Assembly (NCBI GenBank): GCA_004552615.1
Contig: SFNZ01000014.1
Span: 1 to 44,820 of the forward strand
Origin: Bacteroidales bacterium
GTDB taxonomy: Bacteria > Bacteroidota > Bacteroidia > Bacteroidales > UBA932
Reading direction: 5' to 3'
DNA: 44,820 bases
Part shown: positions 23,428-31,554 of the stretch, in pieces
Numbering within the stretch: the first letter of the stretch is position 1
How the letters are laid out: each line of letters opens with the position of its first letter
Program-made: the position numbers and the translations under genes
Notes under the pieces: model-generated
Database searches by the model: none
Told to the model about the DNA's origin: nothing
The model's input: only the letters and a program-made list of their open reading frames with translations

Positions 23428-24007
23428 AAATCAGAAAGATGAAATCCGCCGTTTCGGCGAGGAGAAGAACATGGCCATCGACGGATGGGTCACGGAGACG
23501 GCAAGCGGAAAGGTCCCTTACAGGAAACGCAAGCTCGGACGCACCCTCAAGCAGATGAAAAGCGGGGATGTAATCATCGTCACGGAAATCTCGAGGCTAA
23601 GCCGGTCCCTGACCGAGATTATGGCCATCATGGGCGAATGCCTTGAGCGCCACATCGGCATCTACACGACCAAGGAACGCTACACTTTCGACGACAGCAT
23701 CAACAGCAAGGTGCTCTGTTTCGCATTCGGGCTCGTCGCGGAAATCGAGCGCAATCTCATCTCCATGAGGACGAAAGAGGCGCTCGCCCTGAAGCGGGCA
23801 GAAGGTGTGGTGCTCGGCAGGCACAAGGGCAGCAAGGTCAAGATGAAGCTGATAGAGCAGAATTACACCCGTATCACGACAATGCTGCACAATGGCATGA
23901 CAATCACCAAGATGTGCAAGCGCATAGGGGTTTCGCGCAACACCTGGTACAAGTATCAGGCGATGAAGGAGGCTGGTTCTGATTGCAATATCACGGAAAT
24001 GAGGTAA
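23381..24007 (+). CDS. Serine recombinase, Mpi-like DNA invertase
   Basis: A 208-residue small serine recombinase. The catalytic serine is S9 in GYLRVSTGKQNPENQ; ISRLSRSLTEI and the long E helix region EIERNLISMRTKEALALKR (about residues 123-143) follow, then a C-terminal helix-turn-helix (MTITKMCKRIGVSRNTWYKY). This layout matches the Bacteroides Mpi family, which inverts promoters of surface polysaccharide and other loci (established for Bacteroides fragilis). The ATG lies inside the end of the ABC gene, so it may be co-translated. I found no convincing pair of inverted repeats around a promoter within this window, so its targets are probably elsewhere. Confidence 0.88.
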   Translation: MTIGYLRVSTGKQNPENQKDEIRRFGEEKNMAIDGWVTETASGKVPYRKRKLGRTLKQMKSGDVIIVTEISRLSRSLTEIMAIMGECLERHIGIYTTKERYTFDDSINSKVLCFAFGLVAEIERNLISMRTKEALALKRAEGVVLGRHKGSKVKMKLIEQNYTRITTMLHNGMTITKMCKRIGVSRNTWYKYQAMKEAGSDCNITEMR

Positions 24008-24012
24008 CTTTG
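23983..24012 (+). promoter_or_regulatory. Promoter of lysO
   Basis: TTG (23983-23985) and TAACTTTG (24005-24012) are 19 bases apart. The -7 box contains the TAA stop codon of the invertase gene, giving the exporter its own promoter. Confidence 0.6.
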
Positions 24013-24037
24013 CGCGCGGAATGAAAACGATGCGCAA

Positions 24038-24946
24038 ATGCTTGAAGTGATGTTGTGGATGGCGGCCGGCTTGATTGCCGGAAGGCTGTTCAGACTGAAG
24101 AATCTCCAGAAAATAATCCTTGCGATGACGTGGCTGCTGCTCCTGTTTCTCGGATGGGAGGCAGGCGGTGACAGCAACGTCGTCAAGGCACTTCCGTCCC
24201 TCGGGCTGGATGCCCTCATCCTGACTGCCGGCGGGACTGCTGGGAGCTGCATTCTGGCCTGGCTGCTGTGGAAGAGCCTGAAAGACAGGAAAAATGACGG
24301 AGGCAATGCAGGCAAGGGAAGGTCTGACGGGGTTATGGCCGGGCTTTCCGGGAGTTTGGTAATCCTGGGATTTTTCGTAGCCGGAATATTGCTCGGCCTG
24401 GCCGGATTTGACCTTGGGGAAGGGCTTGTACACAAACTGGGCTACAGGTCACTGTGCATACTGATGTTGTTGGTCGGGATGAGTGCCGGAGGCAATCCCG
24501 AGCTCGTTTCGTCGCTGAAGAGCATGAATCCGCGCATTGTCCTTCTGCCGGTAGCGACAGTGGCGGGCACTTACATAGGATGCGTTCTGGTCAATATCGC
24601 ATTGGGGTACCGGACGACGGATGTCCTGGCAATCGGCTCGGGATTCGGATACTATTCTCTTTCAAGCGTGCTGATTTCCGGCAGCAGGGGAGCTGAACTG
24701 GGCACGTTAGCATTGATTTCCAATATAATACGCGAGGTGTTCACCCTGTTGTTCACGCCCCTGCTGGCGAAGATGGCGGGTCCTCTCGCGCCCATTTCTG
24801 CAGGAGGGGCCACAACGGCAGACACCACTCTTCCGGTCATCACGGGTTGTTGCGGGGAGAGGTTTGCACTGGTCTCGATTTTCCACGGATTCATAGTAGA
24901 TTTCTCGGTCCCGTTCCTCGTGAGCTTCTTCTGCTCGTTAGGATAA
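24038..24946 (+). CDS. lysO: LysO-family (DUF340) lysine exporter
   Basis: A 302-residue inner-membrane protein with about eight hydrophobic segments. The second half shows the DUF340 pattern: GYRSLCILMLLVGMSAGGNPEL, then SGFGYYSLSSVLISGSRGAELGTLALISNIIREVFTLLFTPL. E. coli LysO (YbjE) of this family exports lysine and thialysine. A hydrophilic linker (KDRKNDGGNAGKGRSD, about residues 87-103) separates the short N-terminal unit from the main domain. It converges on the HU-like gene with only 7 bases between stop codons and no clear terminator. Confidence 0.85.
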   Translation: MLEVMLWMAAGLIAGRLFRLKNLQKIILAMTWLLLLFLGWEAGGDSNVVKALPSLGLDALILTAGGTAGSCILAWLLWKSLKDRKNDGGNAGKGRSDGVMAGLSGSLVILGFFVAGILLGLAGFDLGEGLVHKLGYRSLCILMLLVGMSAGGNPELVSSLKSMNPRIVLLPVATVAGTYIGCVLVNIALGYRTTDVLAIGSGFGYYSLSSVLISGSRGAELGTLALISNIIREVFTLLFTPLLAKMAGPLAPISAGGATTADTTLPVITGCCGERFALVSIFHGFIVDFSVPFLVSFFCSLG

Positions 24947-24953
24947 GGCCGGA

Positions 24954-26060
24954 TCAATGTCCCAGAAGTTCCAGTTCTTCAGGGGTGTAGAGTATCGAGT
25001 CGATGAAATCAGGGGCGACACGGGCCAGGACGAGGAACACGATGAGAGCCAAGGCAGCCAGGATTATCAATGTTATGATACTCCATTTAAGTATGTTCAT
25101 GGTCCGGCTTCCACCATTTTCATTCTTTCCGGATTCGTTTTCTGCTGCATGTTCATTCCCTGAGGCCAGCTCATTCGCTGATTCCGGTTCGCTTCCTGAT
25201 ATCAATCCGTCTGTTGCCAGCTCTATTTCTGCTGCCGGCTCAGAGTGCGTTTTGATGTCCCCGGCAGTTGCGCCAGCACTTTCATTTGCTTCCGCCTGGA
25301 GCTCAATCTTATTGTCCTCCTCGGTCATCTCAGGGGTTTCATCCATGTCCGCACTTCCGGACACGGCTGCGCCTTCAGATGCTTCTTCATCAACGATTTC
25401 TTCTCCGGCTGTTCCTTCCGGAGTCATTTCTTCTCCGGAATCCGATACATTCTCCGGTTCCATGCTTTCTTCGGCTGAATCCTCATTTTCCCCTGCGACA
25501 GCTCCGGAATCGCTTTGGGATTCATCCTGGGCCGGATCACCGGCAGCATCCGCAACCGGAGTCTGCGGCATCTCCTCAGGATTGAGTATAGAACGCAGGC
25601 TGGCCATCGTCTCGGACACCTCGGAGATGCTCGTCTCGTGTGTTTTCAGGGAGACGGGCTCCAGTCCGAATCCTTCCGGATATATGTCGAGATCCTCGTC
25701 CGCGACAAAAAAGAAATAATTCTCCTTTGTGGCGCGGAGTTTACCGAGTCCCGGGAACGGAACGGACTTTCTCGTAGTCAGGATATCTTTGAGGTCACGG
25801 AGGAAATCATTGATAATCCGCCGGGCTGTATCCAGGTCAATATTGTTGCTGGCAGCGTAGAATTCCGCCAGGGACTCATCGCCTTCCTTTTTCATCTGTC
25901 TGAAAGTCAATCTCTTATAAGGAGGATTGATCGTATATCCCCTGTCCGAGAATACGGACGGGACAAGTTCGGCCACGAAAGTGCCGACTCCGGGAAGAGT
26001 CACTTCATCTTTCTCAAGGATCAGTTCCTTGACCATTTTTGACAGAAGGTCTATGTCCAT
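24954..26060 (-). CDS. HU/CCDC81-type DNA-binding domain protein with C-terminal membrane anchor
   Basis: 368 residues from the ATG at 26058-26060 (MDIDLLSKMVKELILEKDEV); the longer open frame adds an unlikely leader. Residues 1-130 match the paired HU-like module of Bacteroidota 'HU-CCDC81' proteins (LPGVGTFVAEL, then FPGLGKLRATKENYFFFV). Residues about 165-320 are low-complexity and highly acidic (Glu, Ser, Ala, Asp). A membrane segment follows (KWSIITLIILAALALIVFLVL, about 323-345) with a 20-residue tail. Related proteins usually carry a periplasmic SPOR domain after the membrane segment; here it is missing. The topology puts the HU-like part in the cytoplasm, tethered to the inner membrane. 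Role unknown; a link between nucleoid or cytoskeleton and envelope is speculation. Confidence 0.8.
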   Translation of the reverse strand: MDIDLLSKMVKELILEKDEVTLPGVGTFVAELVPSVFSDRGYTINPPYKRLTFRQMKKEGDESLAEFYAASNNIDLDTARRIINDFLRDLKDILTTRKSVPFPGLGKLRATKENYFFFVADEDLDIYPEGFGLEPVSLKTHETSISEVSETMASLRSILNPEEMPQTPVADAAGDPAQDESQSDSGAVAGENEDSAEESMEPENVSDSGEEMTPEGTAGEEIVDEEASEGAAVSGSADMDETPEMTEEDNKIELQAEANESAGATAGDIKTHSEPAAEIELATDGLISGSEPESANELASGNEHAAENESGKNENGGSRTMNILKWSIITLIILAALALIVFLVLARVAPDFIDSILYTPEELELLGH

Positions 26061-26141
26061 AGGTAATATATGTGAAAATGCGTCCAGACGCAGGGTTTCT
26101 AAAAAAATCTTTACAAAGGTAGCAAAAAAATGCAAAAAAAA

Positions 26142-26172
26142 TTTGCAAAGAAATCTTTTTGTTGTACCTTTG
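26142..26172 (+). promoter_or_regulatory. tRNA operon promoter
   Basis: TTTG (26142-26145) and TACCTTTG (26165-26172) with 19 bases between, both exact consensus. It lies 36 bases upstream of tRNA-Asn. A minus-strand TACCTTTG (26114-26121) nearby probably serves the divergent HU-like gene. Confidence 0.8.
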
Positions 26173-26208
26173 CAATCCCGAAACGAAAAAACGGGTGGAA
26201 AACAAAAT

Positions 26209-26285
26209 TCCTGAATAGCTCAGTTGGTTAGAGCATCTGACTGTTAATCAGAGGGTCCCAGGTTCAAGTCCTGGTTCAGGAGCCA
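26209..26285 (+). tRNA. tRNA-Asn (GTT)
   Basis: Full cloverleaf: acceptor TCCTGAA/TTCAGGA, D-arm GCTCAGTTGGTTAGAGC, anticodon arm TCTGA-CTGTTAA-TCAGA with anticodon GTT, T-arm with GGTTCAAGTCC, discriminator G, encoded CCA. Confidence 0.97.
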
Positions 26286-26290
26286 AGCTC

Positions 26291-26368
26291 GGGAGCATAG
26301 CTCAGTTGGTTCAGAGCGTCTGCCTTACAAGCAGAGGGTCGGGGGTTCGACTCCCTCTGCTCCCACCA
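26291..26368 (+). tRNA. tRNA-Val (TAC)
   Basis: Acceptor GGGAGCA/TGCTCCC, D-arm GCTCAGTTGGTTCAGAGC, anticodon arm TCTGC-CTTACAA-GCAGA with anticodon TAC, T-loop GGTTCGACTCC, encoded CCA. Five bases after tRNA-Asn and transcribed with it. Confidence 0.97.
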
Positions 26369-26370
26369 AA

Positions 26371-26402
26371 AAAGACTCGGAATTCATTCCGGGTCTTTTT
26401 GC
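26371..26402 (+). terminator. Terminator after tRNA-Val
   Basis: AGACTCGGAAT pairs with ATTCCGGGTCT (one G-U) around a two-base loop, followed by a T run. Immediately downstream of the tRNA CCA end. Confidence 0.85.
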
Positions 26403-26469
26403 ATATATACTAGTCGAACCGGTTGATTTGCATTTTTTGGCGTTGAGGGGAGTTGTCGAGAGACGCTAT

Positions 26470-26587
26470 GGTTGCCGGGGGCTCTGCCGGAGTTCCGCTT
26501 CGCTCCATCCACCTTCGGAACTTCGTCCTTCGGGAGCCGCTCACAAGGCCGCGGCCGGCCATGCTCCGACAGAGCCCTCCGGCAACC
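26470..26587. repeat. Large imperfect inverted repeat
   Basis: Arms 26470-26492 and 26564-26587 pair over 23-24 bases with one bulge and one mismatch, enclosing about 71 bases. The arms begin GGTTGCCGG and end CCGGCAACC. No coding frame of note. Part of the gene-free repeat island at 26400-27150. Confidence 0.7.
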
Positions 26588-26604
26588 AAACAACAATCTT
26601 TTTC

Positions 26605-26685
26605 GATGACGATTGTCTTCGCGCAAAACACCTGACATTCAAAATGGCCTTCTGGAGCTTGTAGCAGCATTTCCGGTGTCAGGTC
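26605..26685 (-). repeat. Dispersed intergenic repeat, copy 2
   Basis: Reverse complement is about 80 percent identical to 2641-2720 over 80 bp, with CCTGACA (26631-26637) and TGTCAGG (26677-26683) as inverted ends of the inner 53 bp and a conserved TTTTGCGCGAA outside one end. Confidence 0.7.
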
Positions 26686-26689
26686 CCCT

Positions 26690-26780
26690 CAATTTGACGC
26701 CACCTGACACCTGTAAAAATTATTTATTACTGATAATCAAATAGTTACTATTTTAGAACATGCGCGGTGTTTTGCACGAA
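26690..26780 (+). repeat. Divergent direct repeat R1
   Basis: Aligns with 26982-27072 at roughly 70 percent identity: CAATTTGA at the start, CTGACA, a GATAATCAA/TAGTTAC core and a TGTTTTGCACGAA end. It shares the CTGACA and TTTGC(A/G)CGAA signatures with the repeats at 2641 and 26605. Confidence 0.6.
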
Positions 26781-26789
26781 TAGTTTTTA

Positions 26790-26900
26790 GTGCGTTGGAG
26801 GCACAAAGCAAGCGGAGCAGCCCTTGGGCTGAGCTGCGCAGCTTGCTTTGAGCAGCCGTCCGGCGTATTTGCCGGCTGCGGTGCCGTGCGTTAGGCAATG
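26790..26900. repeat. Nested hairpin block
   Basis: Contains a perfect 10-bp pair (26804-26813 with 26841-26850) enclosing CAGCCC-TTG-GGCTG, a second hairpin GCAGCCG (26852-26858) with CGGCTGC (26873-26879), and an outer GGCAC/GTGCC pair. It sits between direct repeats R1 and R2. No gene found. Confidence 0.65.
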
Positions 26901-26981
26901 ATCTTCACTTTCCTGCAATTCATCGCGCGGGCAAATCGCCGTTTTACGCCACATAACTGCATTTTACTGGCGCGATGGCCC

Positions 26982-27072
26982 CAATTTGATGTCATCTGAC
27001 AATTTTCAAAAATCTCTATCGTTGATTATCAATGAGTTACGATTTTACTACTCGCGCGATGGTTTGCGCGAA
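26982..27072 (+). repeat. Divergent direct repeat R2
   Basis: Partner of R1 (26690-26780). It ends in GATGGTTTGCGCGAA. The stretch 26901-26981 between the hairpin block and R2 shows nothing recognisable. Confidence 0.6.
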
Positions 27073-27162
27073 GGACTGACCATGCAGGATAACGAAGGAA
27101 ACGATGGGGAATTCAGACGAAAATTCATATATTTACACGGACAGATAAACTGAAAACGCGAT

Positions 27163-28407
27163 ATGATTATGAATAGAGTATTGACAATATTGCTCGCGGC
27201 CCTGCTCGCTCCCGCAGCCATTCACGCAGGCAACCCATTCACAGGAAGCTGGAGAGGCACCTTGTCCGCAGGACAGAGCACACTCACAGTGGTGTTCAAC
27301 ATCGGAACCGGCGAAGACGGCGGGCTCACCTGCACGATGGACAGCCCGGACCAGGGAGTGAAAGGAATCCGGGCCTCGGCATCCGTCACCAACTCGGTAT
27401 TCCTCGAAGTTGCCCTGCCGGAACTGGGAGTATCTTACAAAGGCATGCTCCTCAGCGGCACCATCTCCGGAACATTCACCCAGATGGGAAAAAACTTCCC
27501 GCTCACGCTTACCAGAAACACCGAAATCCTCAGGCGTCCACAGAACCCTGAAGGACCACTCCCATACACCGAGGAGGAAATCCTGTTCAAGAACGATAAA
27601 GCAGAAGCCACGCTCGCCGGTACACTCACAATTCCCGAAAATGCCACATCCGGCACTCCCGTAGTCCTGATGCTGACAGGAAGCGGGCTGGAGGACCGAA
27701 ACGAGGAGGTATTCGAGCACAAACCGTTCCTCGTCATTGCAGATTACCTTGCAAGACGCGGAATCGCCACACTCAGATATGACGACAGGACATTCGGCAA
27801 ATCAACCGGAGGCGACGTAAAGAACGCCACGACAATGGATTTCCTCGAAGACGCAGACGCCGGAACCGAATATCTCCGCAGCACTGGGCGATTCGGAAAA
27901 ATCGGAGTACTCGGCCACAGTGAAGGCGGCAATATCGCATTCATGCTCGGTGCAAGAGGGAAGGCCGCTTTCGTCATCAGCCTCGCAGGAGTCGGAGTAA
28001 GAGGCGACGAGGCCTTCACGGCCCAGGCCAACAGAGTCATGAAACTTCAGGGAGCCGACATGAAATACACTGTAGCCACCTACAGGTCAACCGTGCTGGC
28101 CCAGGGCAACACATGGATGAACTGGTTCATCAACTATGACCCGTCGGAAGACATCCGGGCTTGCAATTGCCCTGTCTTCGCGGCCAACGGGGACAAGGAC
28201 ATACAGGTAATCTCTTCCCTCAACCTGGCAGGAATAAGGGAGAACCTTCCGGACAATCCGGCAAACCTCATCAGGGAATACCCTTCCCTGAACCATCTCT
28301 TCCAGCATTGCGACACAGGAAACGTGACGGAATACAGGAAGATAGAGGAAACCTTCTCCCCGGAAGTCCTTGAAGATATTGCAGAATGGATCAGAAGCCT
28401 TGAATGA
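27163..28407 (+). CDS. Secreted alpha/beta hydrolase
   Basis: 414 residues with a signal peptide (LTILLAALLAPAAIHA, cut near residue 22). The N-terminal domain (about 25-125) is a small beta-rich module often found before secreted hydrolases (GSWRGTLSAGQSTLTVVFNI). The hydrolase domain begins near 140 (LAGTLTIPENATSGTPVVLMLTGSG) and has the nucleophile elbow GHSEGG with S253. The late Asp (NGDKDIQV) and His (SLNHLF) complete the triad. Substrate unknown; related proteins are esterases or acyl-aminopeptidase-like enzymes. Start may be 27163 or the second ATG at 27169. A weak -7 box TATATTTA lies at 27128-27135. Likely periplasmic and monocistronic. Confidence 0.85.
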   Translation: MIMNRVLTILLAALLAPAAIHAGNPFTGSWRGTLSAGQSTLTVVFNIGTGEDGGLTCTMDSPDQGVKGIRASASVTNSVFLEVALPELGVSYKGMLLSGTISGTFTQMGKNFPLTLTRNTEILRRPQNPEGPLPYTEEEILFKNDKAEATLAGTLTIPENATSGTPVVLMLTGSGLEDRNEEVFEHKPFLVIADYLARRGIATLRYDDRTFGKSTGGDVKNATTMDFLEDADAGTEYLRSTGRFGKIGVLGHSEGGNIAFMLGARGKAAFVISLAGVGVRGDEAFTAQANRVMKLQGADMKYTVATYRSTVLAQGNTWMNWFINYDPSEDIRACNCPVFAANGDKDIQVISSLNLAGIRENLPDNPANLIREYPSLNHLFQHCDTGNVTEYRKIEETFSPEVLEDIAEWIRSLE

Positions 28408-28447
28408 TGCCTTGAATCCCGGATCAGGCCATGACTTCAGCAAGCTC

Positions 28448-29545
28448 TTACCTCACCCTCAACGACCGCCCGATGCGCAACGTGGTGGTAGGTGTAATTC
28501 CGTTCAGGCTGCAGATTTTCTTGACGGTAGTATGATATTTCACGGCAAGAGCCCCGAGAGTATCCCCGGACTTGATCTTATGATACTGGGCCTTGGCAAG
28601 TTCGGCAGCCTTGCGTGCCTCCTCGGCCTCACGCGCGGCAATCTCGGCGGCCCTTGCGGAATAAGCCACTGAATCCTCCTGCATGATGAGATAATCCTCC
28701 TCGTCGGATTCAGGCACATAGCGGCTCGCCGCATTGAGATACCTCTTCTTCAGCACGAAAAGACGATGTCTCAGGATTCCCGACTCGAAATCTATCAGCC
28801 ACTGAGGGTCGAACGCATAGCCCTGATATCTGGTCTCGAAATGGAGATGGGCCCCCGTGGAGCGTCCCGTAGAACCTCCCAGGCCGATGACATCCCCGGC
28901 AGTCACCCAGTCGCCCGGCTTCACGTCCCTTCTCGACAAATGCCCGTAAAATGTCTCCAGCCCGTTTTCATGACGTATAATCACGAGATTGCCATAACCT
29001 CTGTAATACCTGGAAACCCTGACCTTGCCGGAGAACGCCGCCTTGACCGGAGTCCCGGTCTTCAGCGGAAGATCCACTCCCATGTGTCCGCGTCCGTGAC
29101 GGTAGCCGAAAGGAGAATAGACCTTCGTCTGATAAGGGCAATGATATTCGCTCAGGGAATCCACCACCCAGATAGTCACGTCATCCTCGATGTCCGAAGG
29201 CATGACATGGAAAGGATTCGGCTTCTCCTCATCCCAGCAGGTATTGAAGAACTCGGACGTCATCACGACTGAAGGGTCCTTGTAATATCTCCATGTAAAA
29301 TCCTCCATCAGGAGAATCTTCACTGCCGGATTGCCCGTGTCAAGGGTATCCACAGCCGAGGCGGAAGACGGGTCGAGGGATTTCACCGGCTGCAGGGCAG
29401 GCCTCGGAACAAGCCTTTCGGCACGGCTCATTGAGATCAGAGTATCAAGACGCGGAGCCCTTGACGGAATGTCCTGGGCGCCCGCAACAAACATAGCCGC
29501 TCCGCAAAGGAACACAGATACGGCTGCAGTCCTGAATAAGTTCAT
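28448..29545 (-). CDS. M23 peptidoglycan endopeptidase with LysM domain
   Basis: 365 residues, signal peptide at 1-23 (VFLCGAAMFVAGA). The M23 domain spans about 140-250 with zinc ligands H154 and D158 (GHMGVDLP) and the H233-L-H235 pair in HLHFET. A helical, Ala/Glu-rich linker (about 280-315) leads to a single LysM domain at the C-terminus (KSGDTLGALAVKYHTTVKKI). It is predicted to cleave peptidoglycan cross-links in the periplasm, anchored by LysM binding to glycan. It follows the phosphohexomutase gene by 27 bases at the end of the ruvX-def-mutase group. Confidence 0.92.
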   Translation of the reverse strand: MNLFRTAAVSVFLCGAAMFVAGAQDIPSRAPRLDTLISMSRAERLVPRPALQPVKSLDPSSASAVDTLDTGNPAVKILLMEDFTWRYYKDPSVVMTSEFFNTCWDEEKPNPFHVMPSDIEDDVTIWVVDSLSEYHCPYQTKVYSPFGYRHGRGHMGVDLPLKTGTPVKAAFSGKVRVSRYYRGYGNLVIIRHENGLETFYGHLSRRDVKPGDWVTAGDVIGLGGSTGRSTGAHLHFETRYQGYAFDPQWLIDFESGILRHRLFVLKKRYLNAASRYVPESDEEDYLIMQEDSVAYSARAAEIAAREAEEARKAAELAKAQYHKIKSGDTLGALAVKYHTTVKKICSLNGITPTTTLRIGRSLRVR

Positions 29546-29572
29546 TTTAGTTCGATTTTATGTCCTGGCAAC

Positions 29573-30931
29573 CTACACTTTCGCACCGAAACGGCTCACC
29601 AACAATTCCTTGACCTCATTTATCCTGGATTCCAGGAGTTCATCCGAAGAAGCCTCGCAGATGAAACGGAGATAAGGCTCCGTATTGGAAGGCCTGATAT
29701 TGAACCACCAGTCCGGGAACTCCACACGATATCCGTCGAAATCCATCATTGCCACAGGAGTCTCGCGGGAAATGAAATGCTCGCGGAGAGCATCCATCGC
29801 ACCCTGCTTGTCCTCAAGCCGGAAATTGATCTCGCCGGAATTGCGATATTTCGCGATTCCATCTATCAACTCGCTCATTGTCAATCCCTTCTTCTTCATT
29901 GAAGCCAGCTCCCTAAGCACCAGAATCGAAGCGAGCAACCCGCTGTCGGAATAGAAGAAATCGCGGAAATAATAATGGCCTGCAAGTTCTCCGCCCCAGA
30001 CGCCGTCGATTTCACGGAGCTTTCTTGCGGCATTGGCACGTCCCACCTTCCAGGTATACATCTCCGCTCCCATCGGCACGAGATATTCTCCCACGGCCTT
30101 GGAGCTGCGGATATCCTGGATGACCATGCCCTTCTCACCTCTTTCACCGATGAAATAATGCCCGAGGAGGGCTATAATCAGGTCCGGAGAGATGAAATGG
30201 CCCTTCTCGTCCACGAACATGACCCTGTCCGCATCCCCGTCATAGATGACACCCACATCGGCCCCGGTCTTGCGGACCAGTTCCTCGAGAGCTACCACAT
30301 TGTCATGCACGAGCGGATTCGGCTCATGATTCGGGAAAGTCCCGTCCATTTCGTCGAAAATATATGCAGGAGCATCCCCGAAAATCTGTTTCGCGAAGAG
30401 GGAACTCATTCCGTTGGAGAGGTCGAAAGCCAGTTTTAGGCCGCTGAGGTCGCTCTTGTAGCCAAGCAGGAAATCCAGATAGTCCTGACGGATATCCTTC
30501 TCATACACATTGCCTTTGTCCTCTGCAAGCGGAAGCTCACGGTCCTCCCGTATCCAGGCCTCGATCCGGCCCAGACCGTTGTCATATCCGACCGGAAGGG
30601 CGTTTTCGCATGAGACCTTAAGGCCGTTGTACTCCTTCGGATTGTGCGAAGCGGTGATCTGCACCGACGCCTTGAATCCGTACCTCGCAGTCCCGAAATA
30701 CACCATCGGAGTGGTGCTCAGGCCGATATCATATACATCCGCACCGGCATCCGTTATTCCCCTGAGGAGATATTCATGTATCTCATCCGAAGACACGCGG
30801 CAGTCCCTGCCGACCAGAACCTTGTCCGCACCGAGAAGAGACGGGAGGAATGCCCCCACCTTGTAGACGGTATCCTTGTCGAAATCCACATTGTAGATTC
30901 CCCTTATATCATAAGCGTGAAATGCTCCCAT
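29573..30931 (-). CDS. Phosphomannomutase/phosphoglucomutase
   Basis: A 452-residue alpha-D-phosphohexomutase. The catalytic phosphoserine is S95 in TASHNP; the Mg loop is DGDADR (231-236); sugar-specificity loop GGELAGH and phosphate-binding loop RPSNTEPYLR (near the C-terminus) are present. It interconverts hexose 6- and 1-phosphates for GDP-mannose or glycogen/cell-wall precursors. The sequence does not decide between mannose and glucose. It lies 12 bases after def. Confidence 0.92.
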   Translation of the reverse strand: MGAFHAYDIRGIYNVDFDKDTVYKVGAFLPSLLGADKVLVGRDCRVSSDEIHEYLLRGITDAGADVYDIGLSTTPMVYFGTARYGFKASVQITASHNPKEYNGLKVSCENALPVGYDNGLGRIEAWIREDRELPLAEDKGNVYEKDIRQDYLDFLLGYKSDLSGLKLAFDLSNGMSSLFAKQIFGDAPAYIFDEMDGTFPNHEPNPLVHDNVVALEELVRKTGADVGVIYDGDADRVMFVDEKGHFISPDLIIALLGHYFIGERGEKGMVIQDIRSSKAVGEYLVPMGAEMYTWKVGRANAARKLREIDGVWGGELAGHYYFRDFFYSDSGLLASILVLRELASMKKKGLTMSELIDGIAKYRNSGEINFRLEDKQGAMDALREHFISRETPVAMMDFDGYRVEFPDWWFNIRPSNTEPYLRFICEASSDELLESRINEVKELLVSRFGAKV

Positions 30932-30943
30932 GACGATGACTAG

Positions 30944-31498
30944 TTATTTAATCTTGGTGTTATATCTTGTATGTACCTTGCCCTTGGAAATCCCGAGCAA
31001 CTTCTTGGAAATGATTTTCTTGCGTATCGGGGCGACATGGTCCACGAACATGTCCCCGTCCAGATGCGACATCTCGTGCTGAACCATCCTGCAGGCGAAC
31101 TTGTCCAGTTCCTCGGTCACCTTCTCCCCGGACTCATCATAATATTCCACTGTCATCGAGGCGGGACGGCGCACATCGCAATATATCCCCGGGATGCTCA
31201 GGCAACCTTCGGAATATTCCACCGTCTTCTCGCTTTCCTCGACAATCACGGGATTGATCATCGTCCTCTTGAATCCCTCAAGATAAGGATATACGTCCGT
31301 CATCCCGGTGCCGTCCACAATCAGGACCCTTTTCCCGACACCTATCTGGGGAGCGGCAAGTCCGCATCCCTCAGAATGCACCAGAGTGTCCTTAAGGTCC
31401 TGGACCAGGGCGGCAAGTCCCTCCTTGTCAGAGAGATCCGCTTCCTGGGCCCTGGCCCGGAGAACCTCCGAACCATATAGATAAATTGGCTGTATCAT
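30944..31498 (-). CDS. def: Peptide deformylase
   Basis: A 184-residue metalloenzyme that removes the formyl group from nascent proteins. All three motifs are intact: GCGLAAPQ (44-51), EGCLS (97-101) with the metal ligand C99, and HEMSH (141-145) with both His ligands. Normal length. It sits between ruvX (56 bases upstream) and the phosphohexomutase gene. Confidence 0.96.
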   Translation of the reverse strand: MIQPIYLYGSEVLRARAQEADLSDKEGLAALVQDLKDTLVHSEGCGLAAPQIGVGKRVLIVDGTGMTDVYPYLEGFKRTMINPVIVEESEKTVEYSEGCLSIPGIYCDVRRPASMTVEYYDESGEKVTEELDKFACRMVQHEMSHLDGDMFVDHVAPIRKKIISKKLLGISKGKVHTRYNTKIK

Positions 31499-31554
31499 TG
31501 TATATATCTTTTAATTTTCCAATATTCAAAACTATCCGGGACCGCGCCAGGCAC

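Noticed and set aside
26061..26135. 25-residue N-terminal extension of the HU-like protein
   Set aside because: It covers the promoter boxes between the gene and tRNA-Asn and is unlike the family start; MDIDLLSKMV is the usual opening.
26209..26400. Integrated element using the tRNA pair as attachment site
   Set aside because: No integrase is nearby and no duplicate of the tRNA 3' end was found downstream in the window.
26400..27150. CRISPR array
   Set aside because: The repeats are few, divergent, long and palindromic, with irregular spacing, and no cas genes are present in the window.
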